Notes: generated by a model not told the origin, from the sequence alone. Shown: positions 53,801-60,885, counted from the first letter of the stretch. The stretch: 64,000 nucleotides of DNA from Nematostella vectensis (GCF_932526225.1 NC_064041.1:8800313-8864312); one strand, 5' to 3'. Numbers and translations are program-made.

Positions 53801-55159
53801 TGATTGATGAATTTGAAAACGGAACTTTTGAGCCTTATCTGTTAGAGGAGGTCCGTTAACCGTGATATTGCGAAAACGTATCTGCGAAAAAACGTAAAGA
53901 AAGACTCCCTCCTGTCCTTCTATGTAATTGATCATAATCCCCTTTATAGCAACAGCAAAACCAAATAAAAAAAAAAAAGACTACTTGACATTAGATCCGT
54001 TGCAGCAAAACAGGATGCCAATCAGAGGAAGAAAACTCCTACCAAAAATGAGCAATTTCCACAGCAGCTCACTTGAAATACCATACTACTAACAGAGTAT
54101 GACGGTGGCATACATAACGTTTAAAAGGTAAAGAGCAAAAAGCGCAAATAACGCAAATAGGTAGAGTAGAACAAAACTCCCGCAAAAGACAGATTCATGT
54201 CCACGGTAGTTCACTTTAAACAGCACGGCGTCAACAGCACACAACAAACAGAATATAACAGAGCAATTTAGATGGCATATAATAACCTTCGATAGCCGTT
54301 AAAAACAAATAACCAGACGCAAAGCGGTTACGTGCGCGTCGATGATAGCAATGTCCAAACGACGGTACAAGATCAATTAAAGCCCCCTGTGCGACTGACT
54401 TCACAAAATGTCAAAAGGATAACGCAATAAAGCGAACAGAAGGATGAGCAGGGATAATAGATCAAAGATATGATTAGAAATTCTAATTGCTGCAACATTT
54501 ATTTATATAAAAACGATTAAGCATTATCTCTTAGTCCCTTAGTCTTAGAAGGATTTGTTATCACCACCTTGCTACGCTTATCTGATAAGCAATGCTAAAT
54601 AGAAGCCATTAACGCGCTGTATCAACTGTTATGGTGAGATAATGTGCCGTTATTATAGTCAGATAATGTCCGATGCTTGAATATAACTACGCATCGCCGA
54701 CAGAGATCAATAACTGAATGGTGTAATCAAAAATGATATACACATTATAGACTCATGTCGCTACATCCTCACTCTCTTATAATTTACAGTTATTGATGTA
54801 AAGGCCTTTAACACGAAGGATAGGATGCTAGACCATACGCGTATATGCATAAAGGGATAATTACTTACCATTATATCCACTAGACATCCAAACTACAGCC
54901 AAGACCCAAAATAAACGCTTCATTTTTACGACTCTTCAGAGATCAATAACTGAATGGTGTTATCAAAAATGATATACACATTATAGACTCATGTCGCTAA
55001 ATCCTCACTCTCTTATTATTTACAGTTATTGATGTAAAGGCCTTTAACACGAAGGATAGGATGCTAGACCATACGCGTATATGCATTAAGGGATAATTAC
55101 TTACCATTATATCCACTAGACATCCAAACTACAGCCAAGACCCAAAATAAACGCTTCAT
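29451..55159 (-). CDS. Secreted discoidin / 13 sushi (CCP) / C-type lectin protein, about 1055 residues, 18 exons
   Basis: Exons in transcript order: 55105-55159 (or its duplicate 54869-54923), 52446-52564, 51954-52082, 51537-51714, 50739-50906, 50186-50353, 39227-39394, 37634-37801, 36999-37166, 36534-36713, 35059-35283, 33930-34097, 33161-33328, 31984-32163, 31385-31558, 30697-30873, 30287-30466, 29451-29845 (stop). All have GT-AG boundaries; every CCP exon is a multiple of three in phase 1-1, and all phases join without a break. Domain order: signal peptide, F5/8C discoidin domain, 13 CCPs, C-type lectin domain. No transmembrane segment or GPI signal is visible, so it should be secreted. 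The architecture suggests extracellular recognition of glycans or surfaces, perhaps in innate defence or matrix; this is inference. A 9.6-kb viral-type element sits in the intron between the second and third CCP exons. A short extra exon for the discoidin N-terminus could have been missed. Confidence 0.85.
30287..34097 (-). CDS. CCP exons 8-13 of the sushi gene
   Basis: Exons 33930-34097, 33161-33328, 31984-32163, 31385-31558, 30697-30873 and 30287-30466. Each has four cysteines and the C-x-D-P-G ... G-x-W-x ... C sushi pattern. The first two share the stretch NGGRHGNNFS then GQRV, which indicates a fairly recent exon duplication. The 31984-32163 module is divergent (C-A-Q-P start) but keeps four cysteines. 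Confidence 0.85.
32718..32875. mobile_element. Probable MITE in an intron of the sushi gene
   Basis: Ends resemble AGTAGCTGATCTAGGGG and, inverted, AAGGGCGGATCTAGCTTTT, with G- and C-runs inside. Only loosely matched termini, no target duplication recognised. Confidence 0.4.
33630..33863. mobile_element. 234-bp MITE, PIF/Harbinger-like
   Basis: Inverted ends AAGCCTGGCTAAACTAGGC and AAGCCTGGCTGAGCTAGGC, flanked on both sides by TTA, the 3-bp target duplication typical of PIF/Harbinger elements. Interior has repeated GCGACATGT / GCGCGC words. Lies between two CCP exons. Confidence 0.75.
34640..34998. mobile_element. Probable MITE rich in AATCCG words
   Basis: Begins GGCATCCCCAAATTGGGGGG and ends, inverted, with a CGCCAAATGGGGGG-like sequence. 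Interior has many AATCCG / GATCCGC words. Non-coding, inside an intron of the sushi gene. Confidence 0.5.
35059..35283 (-). CDS. CCP exon 7 with acidic and Gly/Ser linker
   Basis: Longest CCP exon (225 nt). After the last sushi cysteine it adds DDDDGNGSGSASGSGNG before the donor site, a flexible acidic-to-neutral linker seen in none of the other CCP exons. It may separate the N-terminal and C-terminal halves of the protein. Confidence 0.85.
35485..36395. repeat. 22-bp minisatellite (~40 units), nearly every unit with CACGTG
   Basis: Unit TACACACGTGGGTGTTACCT plus CC, or with GGATG in place of GGGTG. It lies in the intron between CCP exons 36534-36713 and 35059-35283. There is no stop codon in any of the three + frames, so long spurious frames of 300+ codons appear. 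The unit contains the palindromic E-box CACGTG. Confidence 0.97.
36534..39394 (-). CDS. CCP exons 3-6 of the sushi gene
   Basis: Exons 39227-39394, 37634-37801, 36999-37166 and 36534-36713, each one sushi domain with four cysteines and conserved C-x-x-P-G starts (RCPHPG, GCSDPG, SCSDPG, TCPDPG). Donors and acceptors are canonical. Confidence 0.87.
37202..37325. repeat. Tandem ~30-bp repeat, about 4 units
   Basis: TTTGTTTCTGTCCATATTTGG-like units (with GTATAA) in the intron upstream of CCP exon 36999-37166. Confidence 0.85.
37802..38884. other. Intron sequence of the sushi gene, nothing recognised
   Basis: AT-rich. A short direct repeat of GGGGTCTGCCCTGAAGAAGT-like sequence occurs near 38513-38585. 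No exon or RNA gene seen. Confidence 0.5.
38885..39200. repeat. Dispersed repeat, mate of 9350-9715
   Basis: Same order of shared blocks as the copy in HGSNAT-like intron 1, with a shorter 3' hairpin region. Confidence 0.75.
39408..39747 (-). mobile_element. 5'-truncated tRNA-type SINE
   Basis: On the minus strand the sequence starts next to the viral-type element with GGTTCGAATCC (39722-39732), the pol III B box of tRNA promoters, continues through a non-tRNA body and ends in a (AAACTG)n tail (39408-39428). The A box is missing. The missing 5' part is not found beyond the far end of the 39748-49327 element. Confidence 0.65.
39748..40288. repeat. Left terminal inverted repeat of the viral-type element
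   Basis: Starts near AGGGAGGGACTTTGTCTTTT. Contains repeated GCAATTG palindromes with AATCTACGTCGGGCGGGGT blocks, GCGCGAAGCGCTGGGC words and a (C/G)TTTAAGC hairpin cluster. Similarity to the right repeat runs to about AGACCCCCGTCTGTCCTGTA. Confidence 0.9.
40351..41002 (-). pseudogene. Element gene 1: hydrophobic membrane protein, frameshifted
   Basis: Open from ATG at 41002 for about 130 codons. The first ~55 residues are polar, then there is a long Gly/Ala/Val-rich hydrophobic stretch fitting membrane segments, then a charged tail. A nine-T run (40601-40609 on +) sits where the frame ends early; the sequence past it, in another frame to the TAA at 40351-40353, has the same codon character and is charged (RE-, KK-rich). 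The break is a 1-nt length change in a homopolymer, so it is either a real mutation or a sequencing error. By position and hydrophobicity it may be a virion membrane or accessory protein; no family name can be given. Confidence 0.65.
41019..41690 (-). pseudogene. Element gene 2: probable structural protein with two in-frame stops
   Basis: A single frame of 224 codons from ATG at 41690 to the stop at 41019-41021, interrupted by TAG at 41561-41559 and TGA at 41372-41370. Codon use and G+C are uniform on both sides of each stop, so this is one decayed gene. The last ~100 residues end in a regular alternating beta-like pattern (SIQIWIRDNYGK) and a hydrophobic end, fitting a capsid-associated beta-sandwich such as a minor capsid or penton-like protein. 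That role is inference from position beside capsid genes and predicted beta content. Confidence 0.55.
41733..43224 (+). pseudogene. Element gene 3: large structural-type protein with C-terminal membrane anchor, broken
   Basis: The longest open part is 41988-42923 (GTG at 41988). In the same frame, reading can be traced back to ATG 41733 through stops TAG 41793-41795 and TAA 41949-41951. Near 42830 the sense continues in another frame (open to TAG 43057-43059) and then to TGA 43222-43224, where a short hydrophobic segment forms a probable membrane anchor. It contains W-P-Q-Q-L-N-F and other aromatic-rich motifs. Codon use is uniform. The N-terminal 85 codons could be a separate short gene. It is divergent from gene 2 (42 bp apart). 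Function unknown; location among capsid genes suggests a virion component. Confidence 0.6.
43209..43955 (-). pseudogene. Element gene 4: coiled-coil protein with long hydrophobic C-terminus, N-terminal half broken
   Basis: Open for 156 codons at the 3' end (43209-43679): a charged helical segment rich in Glu/Arg, then an amphipathic Gly/Lys/Leu stretch and a terminal hydrophobic segment (WLLILAVAAFLV). Upstream the same frame extends to ATG 43955 through TAG 43733-43731 and TAA 43919-43917. It overlaps the end of gene 3 by 16 bp, tail to tail. A membrane-active or scaffold-like virion protein is plausible; no homology named. Confidence 0.6.
43957..43966. promoter_or_regulatory. Palindrome GTCACGTGAC between divergent element genes
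   Basis: Perfect 10-bp palindrome with a CACGTG E-box core, in the 26-bp gap between the starts of gene 4 (-) and the capsid gene (+). Its placement suits a shared bidirectional promoter site for bHLH factors. Functional use is inference. Confidence 0.4.
43982..45194 (+). pseudogene. Element gene 5: major-capsid-like (double jelly-roll) protein, broken
   Basis: Frame from ATG 43982, with an in-frame TAG at 44078-44080, open again to about 44956; the sense then moves to another frame, open to the stop at 45192-45194. The break near 44930-44965 looks like a small deletion. Length (about 400 codons), beta-rich composition, an LVPGS...N(T)VNNVGR block near the start, and a C-terminal block with IDLRS...HG(G)G...FVVADAQ(M)N fit capsid proteins of Polinton-like elements, always found just before a packaging ATPase as here. 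The identification rests on motif pattern and gene order. No repaired reading is given. Confidence 0.7.
45210..45812 (+). CDS. Element gene 6: A32-like genome-packaging ATPase
   Basis: Intact 200-codon frame starting 15 bp after the capsid gene. Walker A GPTSCGKT at residues 14-21, Walker B-type RLIILDDC near residues 87-94, and an ITQQ motif near residue 129 that fits the sensor position of FtsK/HerA-superfamily packaging ATPases. Such enzymes pump genome DNA into preformed capsids of Polinton-like viruses, adintoviruses and NCLDVs. It is the only structural/packaging gene in the left half that is fully open, which may mean recent decay of the element or chance. Confidence 0.88.
   Translation: MDPKNIPFNALIVGPTSCGKTRFIVDRLRGPFRGKFDCIVLVCPTFVYNKTYEGFGEGDDRLFVVTPEAGQIDILLRFVSAVFEGTNRLIILDDCAASKDVKRRSDQLVNLAFSARHVGISVWVITQQLTSITKPFRENIAALVVFYTPSKADMKAILHDYGAELSEEKMKEYIKALKTKKFSKLEFCLRHPYTIALVER
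45873..46306 (+). pseudogene. Element gene 7: small helical protein, frameshifted
   Basis: Begins with ATG 45873 but stops at TAG 45987-45989. A different frame is open from 45980 to the TGA at 46304-46306 and encodes a mostly helical, charged segment (for example VRKYEKRYETAL) with similar codon use. The two parts abut, so one frameshift separates them. Collinear with the capsid and ATPase genes. Family not named. Confidence 0.55.
46307..46494. other. Intergenic part of the element
   Basis: Junction of the plus-strand and minus-strand gene blocks. A short plus frame from ATG 46472 (35 codons, Ala/Glu-rich) opens here but overlaps the minus gene and is not supported as coding. Confidence 0.4.
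46495..47228 (-). CDS. Element gene 8: unrecognised protein, possible frameshift near the end
   Basis: Open from ATG 47228 for 172 codons to a stop at 46710-46712; a second minus-strand frame overlapping this stop runs on to 46495 with similar codon use, suggesting a frameshift. The first part is basic at the N-terminus and has an H-I-D-M-R-A-A-Y segment near residue 142. D-x-R-x-x-Y superficially recalls motif A of family-B polymerases, but no K-x-x-x-N-x-x-Y-G or D-T-D motif follows, so I do not call a polymerase. It may be a replication-related gene by its place in the right-hand block (inference). Confidence 0.55.
47339..47674 (-). CDS. Element gene 9: conserved-looking small protein
   Basis: Intact frame of 111 codons, GTG start at 47674 overlapping the stop of the preceding gene (GTGA overlap), which argues for translational coupling or compact packing. 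Charged, likely helical N-terminal half with a basic segment (NRSTSRSLGLTKTRGK), then a beta-like end. No named domain. Confidence 0.6.
   Translation of the reverse strand: MRYELRPLPEQNGEPGPMFEREGSDAFANCVVSYVADFLRNRSTSRSLGLTKTRGKILERFDKKLATTECTKEDLFEMEKKIEIKLVAGDALGNVMWDSGKYKSKARVTIP
47671..48348 (-). CDS. Element gene 10: 225-residue unrecognised protein
   Basis: Intact from ATG 48348. Helical, acidic N-terminus, then a Glu/Arg-rich stretch and a mixed region with W-W-V-S-H and R-Y-R-L-F-T-V-V. Overlaps gene 9 by 4 nt. No catalytic motif seen; function unknown. Confidence 0.6.
   Translation of the reverse strand: MDAYIEEILNSMPDKKAPAVLAGLVQNILDEDIPEGVKHKLLKPLVPAEARRREADEEASKQEPWREFDPLLNQKGPEGLDPEKYYSLFVGGAHLRFQSIDATLRGQDISAGVYQEIRDLGGAGVIAPKPVMRGPDINDDGSVWWVSHERESLRSNAVLPPVLEMVDPDRRYRLFTVVGKAPAEPLAPITEEEGRSEHKIGGSLVKRGDQSMRVFGGKGESTSFT
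48348..48563. repeat. Three tandem 72-bp units with internal hairpin
   Basis: Units start at 48348, 48420 and 48492 (TGTTTGGGTATGCCTTGTGC...). Each contains GCCCG-TATCG-CGGGC, a 5-bp-stem hairpin. The array sits between genes 10 and 11 and overlaps the end of gene 11. The third unit is more diverged. Confidence 0.9.
48522..48812 (-). CDS. Element gene 11: small Cys-rich zinc-ribbon-like protein
   Basis: Intact 96 codons. Cysteine pairs at the N-terminus (C-G-K-D-Y-C ... C-G-Q-R-C ... Y-C-K-V-H) and again as C-R-I-C-G ... C-R-P-C-G, fitting two zinc-binding knuckles. Such small proteins in viral elements often act in transcription or DNA binding (inference). It is first in the minus-strand block, adjacent to the right terminal repeat. 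Confidence 0.6.
   Translation of the reverse strand: MKCGKDYCGWLKIGHANTCGQRCMDTYCKVHLQRLRKGSPLPVPCRICGIGTQSETRLCRPCGANRVGQRMRGTERHARERFALVLSDIVARDTGN
48817..49327. repeat. Right terminal inverted repeat of the viral-type element
   Basis: Reverse complement of the left repeat in the same order of blocks, ending near AAGTCCCCCT. Differs by scattered substitutions and loss of one CAATTG module, so the arms have diverged since insertion. Confidence 0.9.
49655..50106. mobile_element. ~450-bp MITE with ~100-bp inverted ends
   Basis: Left ATTCACCTTCCCCACATCTT ... AATTCATAGATCCGAC, right end its imperfect reverse complement. Arms about 85% similar by eye. Non-coding; lies between the viral-type element and CCP exon 50186-50353. 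Confidence 0.75.
50186..50906 (-). CDS. CCP exons 1-2 of the sushi gene
   Basis: Exons 50739-50906 and 50186-50353, 168 nt each, one sushi domain each (PCSKPNDLTNGW..., KCPNLGTIPNGN...). They follow the discoidin domain. The donor of the second exon, at 50185, is the upstream border of the intron with the viral-type insertion. Confidence 0.85.
50990..51475. repeat. ~52-bp minisatellite built on TGACGTCA
   Basis: About ten units of ATGACGTCACAGCGCGTGTA followed by CGTCATAGC...TCTTATGT. Seven units carry a perfect palindromic TGACGTCA (CRE, the CREB/ATF site), the others one-base variants. Lies in the intron between the last discoidin exon (51537-51714) and the first CCP exon. Confidence 0.93.
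51537..52564 (-). CDS. Discoidin (F5/8 type C) domain exons of the sushi gene
   Basis: Exons 52446-52564, 51954-52082 and 51537-51714. Visible landmarks: MTASS and HGRLHGPKAWCS (N-terminal), VTGIITQGSKKDFIWVTRYRVEY (middle, the ITQG signature) and LRLELLGC at the end. The usual first cysteine and leading L-G-M-E segment are not seen, so a short exon may be missing or the domain is N-terminally shortened. Such domains bind phospholipids or carbohydrates on cell surfaces. Confidence 0.85.
52905..53075. repeat. Dispersed repeat, inverted copy at 56778-56945
   Basis: Shares blocks such as GCTGGCAAATTTGTGGA, TCGAACTAG, GTTATACGGGCAATT in inverse orientation with 56778-56945, about 3.7 kb away. 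No coding sense recognised. Confidence 0.75.
53388..53800. repeat. 30-bp minisatellite, about 13 units
   Basis: TGTTTTATATGTAGAGTACG plus ACTGAATGGA. Period divisible by three gives spurious frames on both strands. Lies in the first intron of the sushi gene. Confidence 0.95.
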
Positions 55160-55173
55160 TTTTACGACTCTTC
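54702..55173 (-). repeat. Perfect-length 236-bp tandem duplication including the signal-peptide exon
   Basis: 54702-54937 and 54938-55173 have the same length and differ at about four positions. Each contains an identical first coding exon (54869-54923 and 55105-55159): a start codon, a hydrophobic leader (LFWVLAVVWMSS) and a GTAAGT donor. Each copy also carries the sequence upstream of the exon, so both may hold a transcription start. Confidence 0.95.
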
Positions 55174-57900
55174 CAAATCCTAAATTTGAAAGCACCGGCG
55201 TTCTCGCAGTGCTACACTTTCCAAGTTTCTCGTATATTGTCTGTAAACTGCCTTGTTCGTTTGTAATGTCTCTTGTGGCTGAAATGACGGTTCAATAAGT
55301 ATCTTCTTCCTGTGTTTTGTTACTCTGGTTAGTCAGGAAGTGACGTTATCAAATATCCGAAATTAGGGCAGGGGTGGTGGAATAGCACAATATAACAGCG
55401 CACAATAGGGGCTAAATTATCACGTGAATATTCGGGCAGCAGACTAGCGCGCGCTCATGCTTTTAGCGGCAAAAATACAGCAACGAAAATCAACATAATA
55501 TTATTAAGCGCTAACGAGAAAAGACATACTTTTTTCAAATGCGCTCCCTGTGTGCCCGATCTCCGCGACGCCCTGGGTCCCCGAGGATACTATGGTACCT
55601 TCGACTGTGGTAACCTGGTAACCAAAAACTTAAATCTGATCGTCGTCCAGGAAAACGTTCTGCGATATGGTGCATTTCATTGTAAAATTCGTTCTATATA
55701 AATTTATTACAAATGGCTTGTTTGTAGCAAAATTAGTAAACCAATTTAAAGAGCACTTGCATTGATGTTGCCCATCCACCGGTTCCGGCCCGTACTTTAC
55801 TACAATAAAAACTTCCTAAGAGTGGAATGTTTATTGTCTTCTAACGAATCAGACGCGAGAATTCAAACACTGACTCTTGTTGAGAAATGTTCTCTCGCAA
55901 GTGGTTGCCGAAAAAAAAAGTTACTGGTCGCGCTGTGATGATGTCGCTGAGGTCCACACGGCTCTAAATCCCTTCGCCCCTGCGCTGATACCTACGGAAC
56001 CCCCCCCCCCCCCTAAAAAAAATTCCTTTCTCCCACCATCTACCCGCCTCAAGGTATATAATGAGAACACTCTCTTGGAGTAACAACTGATTTTTGCAAG
56101 CAGTTAAAATGTCGGGGGACCTCGTCAGAATATTTAACACTCCGTAAAGCGCACACATTCCCTAAGCCCGTACAAACATAAAAAAAAAATCAAAATGCAA
56201 GCTTTTTAATTCAAGTCAACCACGGTTCTTAGTACTTTAGTGAATGTTTTTATTTTGACAAACAATAAGATTACCTAGCATTCGTTAATTAGCTTGTACC
56301 AGTTTCACCCGCAACCAGAAGCTAGATACAATTGCTCAATTTCCTACCACACTAGGGGAGGGGAGAGATCATTAGGTTTTATTTCAATCCTGTGTTATTT
56401 GGAAAGAGTTAACCATTTTAACTTTTTTCAGAGAGTTTGGTATATATATATATTTTAATTATTTTTATTTTTTATCTTTTTATTCATTTCTCGTCTTAAG
56501 TATTTTGCTGCTTTTATGCGAGTTGAGTAGCACTCTGAGAATTCTCACGCATTTGGCTTTAAATTCAGTCTTATTCCCGTGTATTTACAGACTGTTTCTA
56601 TACACTGGATAGAATATGTTTTCTTTTCTTGTGATGAGCTCCAAGAAAACATCAGTAAAAACAAATGGATTCAGGTACGCAAGCCTGCAACTGAACATTG
56701 CTAAAGGTTGTGAGAACATTCAAGGGCTCAAAACGGATCTGTTCCGCAAAATATCACTTCCTCGGCCCGTTTTTTGTTGGCTGGGAAGATGTTAGACCAC
56801 TCTTGTTGCTGGGAAAAAAAATAGTTCCGAATGGTTTTGCTGGCAAATTTGTGGAATCGAACTAGTTGTGCTGGGAATATTTTTTGGGCACTGGAGCGGT
56901 TGGGGAAAAAATCATCCAGACCGGTTATACGGGCAATTTTTCATGTGCTAAAATGCCTAAAATGCCTGGCTGGGAGAAGGAAAGTCCTAACCAATTCTGG
57001 CTGGAGATAAAAGGAATGGTCCCTACTATGGAAAAAAGGAACAGATGAGTTTTGCAGCTTTTAAAATGGATATTTTCGGCATCAGGACATATTCAAACGA
57101 CGAAGCGTGCAATTTTAACGTGTTCTCGTTGTATGCCCTTGAACATTTTTAGAAAGCCATCCCGGCGACCTTAACAAAGAACCTTCTCGCTGCATGATTG
57201 AATGGTCAGATGACGCATCGACAACTCTGTAAACAAAGACAACGCACTTTGCATCCTCTCGTATTATCTATAATCTAAATAGCTAAACACTTAATGACTT
57301 TTTTGTTTTTATTAATGGATTTTCAGTTTTAAAAACAGTTATCTACAAATGGCAATGAACTAGACAGAATAACAAGGTGGTTAGTTTGTCAAATATTAAA
57401 CAAACAAAAAATAAATAGATTTGGTTAAACTTCAGTGTCCTGGGATTATTTACCTCGAAGATATTCCTAACGATGCTGTAATCATTCACAGTGTTTCTCA
57501 GTTTAGGCCTAACACAGAGATAATGAGCATTCCATCCGAGCGCGGGCACAGCACAGCGCAAACCACGACATCTGCTATTCTCATCATTTTCCTCTCACGC
57601 ATCGATATTACCTCCAAATGTAGCTTATTTATAATCGTATTCGCGAGCTACATGCAGCTACTCGTGAGATGTGGGTTTGTCGAGTATCGGAAGAGAAGTC
57701 TGGAAGGTCTGGAAGGGTTGTTATATCAAATTATTCCATCATTAGCTTTATCGCCGTGTTATGTTGTGTGCGTGATAGCATTGATAAGAGCTTCAGACTG
57801 TTTACACATCACGAGACAGGCATACATCTGGGTGGTATTACACAGCACTATAGTGAAACTCTCACCCAAAACACATTCGACCTGTAAAACAGACATCTTC
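55174..57900. other. Upstream region of the sushi gene and intergenic DNA
   Basis: No gene supported. Contains short C-runs (56001-56012), the inverted repeat copy 56778-56945, and an uninterpreted open frame at 57421-57930 (+) with no recognised domain. The promoter of the sushi gene probably lies just right of 55173. Confidence 0.5.
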
Positions 57901-57926
57901 ATATACAGCACTAATGACGGTCCCAG

Positions 57927-58239
57927 ATGATGGTGATGGTGATGGTGATGATGATGGTGATGGTGATGGTGATGGTGATGATGATGGTGATGGTGATGGT
58001 GATGATGATGGTGATGGTGATGATGATGGTGATGATGATGATGATGGTGATGATGATGGTGATGGTGATGGTGATGGTGATGGTGGTGGTGATGGTGATG
58101 GTGATGGTGATGGTGATGGTGATGGTGATGGTGATGGTGATGGTGATGGTGATGGTGATGGTGATGGTGATGGTGATGGTGATGGTGATGGTGCTGGTGA
58201 TGGTGATGGTGATGGTGATGGTGATGATAATGGTGATGG

Positions 58240-58303
<64 letters not shown>

Positions 58304-58505
58304 GGTGATGATGATAAAGATGATGGCGAATATGGGGATGCTGCTACTAAAGATTACGACGACAATGTGATAATTATAAAGACGACGGCAATTATGATAA
58401 TCATGGTGATGGTTGTTTGATGATGAGGTTATACTGATAGATGATGATTTATGACGATGGTGATGATGATGGTGATGATGATGATGATGATGGTGATGAT
58501 GATGG

Positions 58506-58576
<71 letters not shown>

Positions 58577-58862
58577 GTGATGATGGTGATGATGATGATG
58601 ATGATGCTGATGCTGATGATGGTGATGATGATGATGATGGCGAATATGGGGATGCTGCTACTAATGATTACGACGACAATGTGATAATTATAAAGACGAC
58701 GGCAATTATGATAATCATGGTGATGGTTGTTTGATGATGAGGAAGACGATGTGGATAATAGTGGATAATAATGTTAATGACTACAATATGGTGTTGATGA
58801 TGGTTATACTGATAGATGATGATTTATGACGATGGTGATGGTTGCGATGATGATGATGATGG

Positions 58863-58900
<38 letters not shown>

Positions 58901-58970
58901 GTGATGGTGATGATGATGGTGGTATGGCGGTGGTGTTGACGATGACTAATAATGGTGATGATGATGATTA
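57927..58970. repeat. (GATGGT)n / (GAT)n microsatellites with duplicated spacer module
   Basis: Long GATGGT and GAT tracts at 57927-58312, 58445-58640 and 58845-58920. Between them the non-repetitive module GGCGAATATGGGGATGCTGC...AATGTGATAATTATAAAGAC occurs twice (about 58325-58470 and 58638-58840), the second with a ~60-bp insertion. Poly-Asp and poly-Met frames are artefacts. Confidence 0.95.
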
Positions 58971-60480
58971 ATGGTAATGGTCAGGCGTACACAGAGGGGT
59001 GCGCAGGGTGCGCGCACCCCCCCTCCCTTGAAGGCCAAAACGTTGGTCATTTCTTAATAGAATTTTTAGATACTATGCTTTCCATATAATTCATGTGACT
59101 GTGCACCCCCCCCCCCCCCCCCCCCCCTCAGCCAATATCCTGGGTACGGACGGACGGTGATAGTAAAGAAGATGCCACAGTCTCCCCTATCTTTCTCCAT
59201 CTTGTATTATTCTCGGTTTCTACCTAGCTAGACTCGGTGATCCACCGTAACTTCTTATAGAAATCCACCCCACACCGCCCGACAAGCATCTTCTACCCCA
59301 TCCTTTATCCTTTTAAGGCCATATTAAATAAAATATTTAACAACAGGTATGATAACTCACATCAGTTTTGGTTTTCTTATATTCTTAGATCTCCGCTTCT
59401 GTGTACCCTCTCCAAAAGCCCCTGCCTTGCCCGAGGACTGCGCGATTGTGTAGTTCGGTATTTCGATTTTTCAGTTCTTAGTAATTCGGTAGCTTGGGGC
59501 GTTCATCTTTAGACCTCTTGAAATTTGTAGCGTCTTTATAACGCACCCCTCCGATCTGAAAATGCAATATCGCATAGAGCCATTCTCGGGGTCCCAAGGA
59601 GAAAAGAAGCTGGAGTACGCTCAAAGACGAAAAGAGACGGGGGAAAAGACGGTATAGAAGTGTTTGCAGAATGCATTAGTAAAATTCACTAAAGAAACAC
59701 ATTCTTGTGCCCGTGCCCTTTGTATAGAGGGTATCCGCTAATTCAGGATTATGGAGATTCTATTCTATCAGCTACTTTTAATGCAATAAACAAAATTATG
59801 CAATTCGTATAGCACGCCTTCTATAATTCTACTCCGTCTTACACACGACGTGTCTATCACGCTGAACACAAATTAATTGGAAGTACTGGCATTTCACTAG
59901 CGCTACCAGTTTAAAGCGTGATTTGGTATCAATTACAGCAGACTAAGGAGCAAACGGTTATGTTTAAGGTGCCATTGCCCTCTGGCTAAATAGCAGTGTT
60001 TATAGGGGTATTCTTTGATACACGTGTTTTTATACTTACCGCTTTGCGCTCTTGGGGTCGGCTTGGTAAATCCGTCTATAGCCCATGAACTGCCGCCTGT
60101 ATTGAGACAACATATAGTGCGACCCACACAACCTAACCCGAGGACGTTTTAAGGGAGTTAATTCTAGTCTTTTTGAATACCCTTGATTCGGATTCTACTT
60201 GATAGTAATTCTGTCGTGAGTGTTGTACCGGAAATAATACATTGAAAAATCTTTAATGTCTCGTAAATAGCGTGGATAACAGATATTGCTATAGGCCGTC
60301 CCCCGCAGAACAAAGGAGAATGCTTGTGAGCTCGAAAAGTATAAGCCGACCTACGAAACTTAATGCGACCTCTTTAGCATTCCACGAAACTCATGTTACG
60401 TTATAAGAAAGACTAAAGCCTGTTCGACCAGAGCAAAAAATGCGATTAATAGATTTATTATAAATATAATAAAGATAAGG
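58971..60480. other. Non-coding region
   Basis: Contains a possible MITE around 58984-59150 (GGGGTGCGCAGGGTGCGC near one end and a ~22-base C-run). Otherwise nothing recognised. Confidence 0.45.
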
Positions 60481-60583
60481 GGGTGACATTTCAGGTGGAC
60501 TCTTTGCAGATAAATAAACCGTTTATAAAAACCTTTTTCCTGATTTTGAAAAAAAAAAAGGTTTCATGCTAAGGTTGTGCAAA

Positions 60584-60885
60584 AATCTCATTTCATAAAG
60601 GCTTTATGAAATCCCCCCCCCCCCCCCCCCCCCATAAAAAACCCCACGTTTATAAACCTAGTCTTTTTCCCAAATCAGGAAAAAGGTTTTTACATTTTGA
60701 AGTATGTTTGACATTTCAGGGATTGAAGTCTCTTTAGATTTCATAAAGGCTTTATGAAATCCCCCCCCCCCCCCCCCCCATAAAAAACCCCACGTTTATA
60801 AACCTAGTCTTTTTCCCAAATCAGGAAAAAGGTTTTTACATTTTGAAGTATGTTTGACATTTCAGGGATTGAAGTCTCTTTAGGT
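60584..60885. repeat. ~148-bp tandem duplication with palindrome and poly-C
   Basis: Each unit has ATTTCATAAAG-G-CTTTATGAAAT (11-bp arms, 60590-60612 and 60738-60760), then a run of 21 or 19 C, then CATAAAAAACCCCACGTTTA and a shared tail. The CCTTTTTCCTGATTT / AAATCAGGAAAAAGG words near 60530 and in each unit are mutually inverted. Confidence 0.9.

Noticed and set aside
57421-57930. 169-codon plus-strand frame
   Set aside because: No domain, no splice structure and no signal peptide recognised; composition like the surrounding non-coding DNA.
57914-58734. Poly-Asp and poly-Met frames
   Set aside because: Products of GATGGT/GAT microsatellites.
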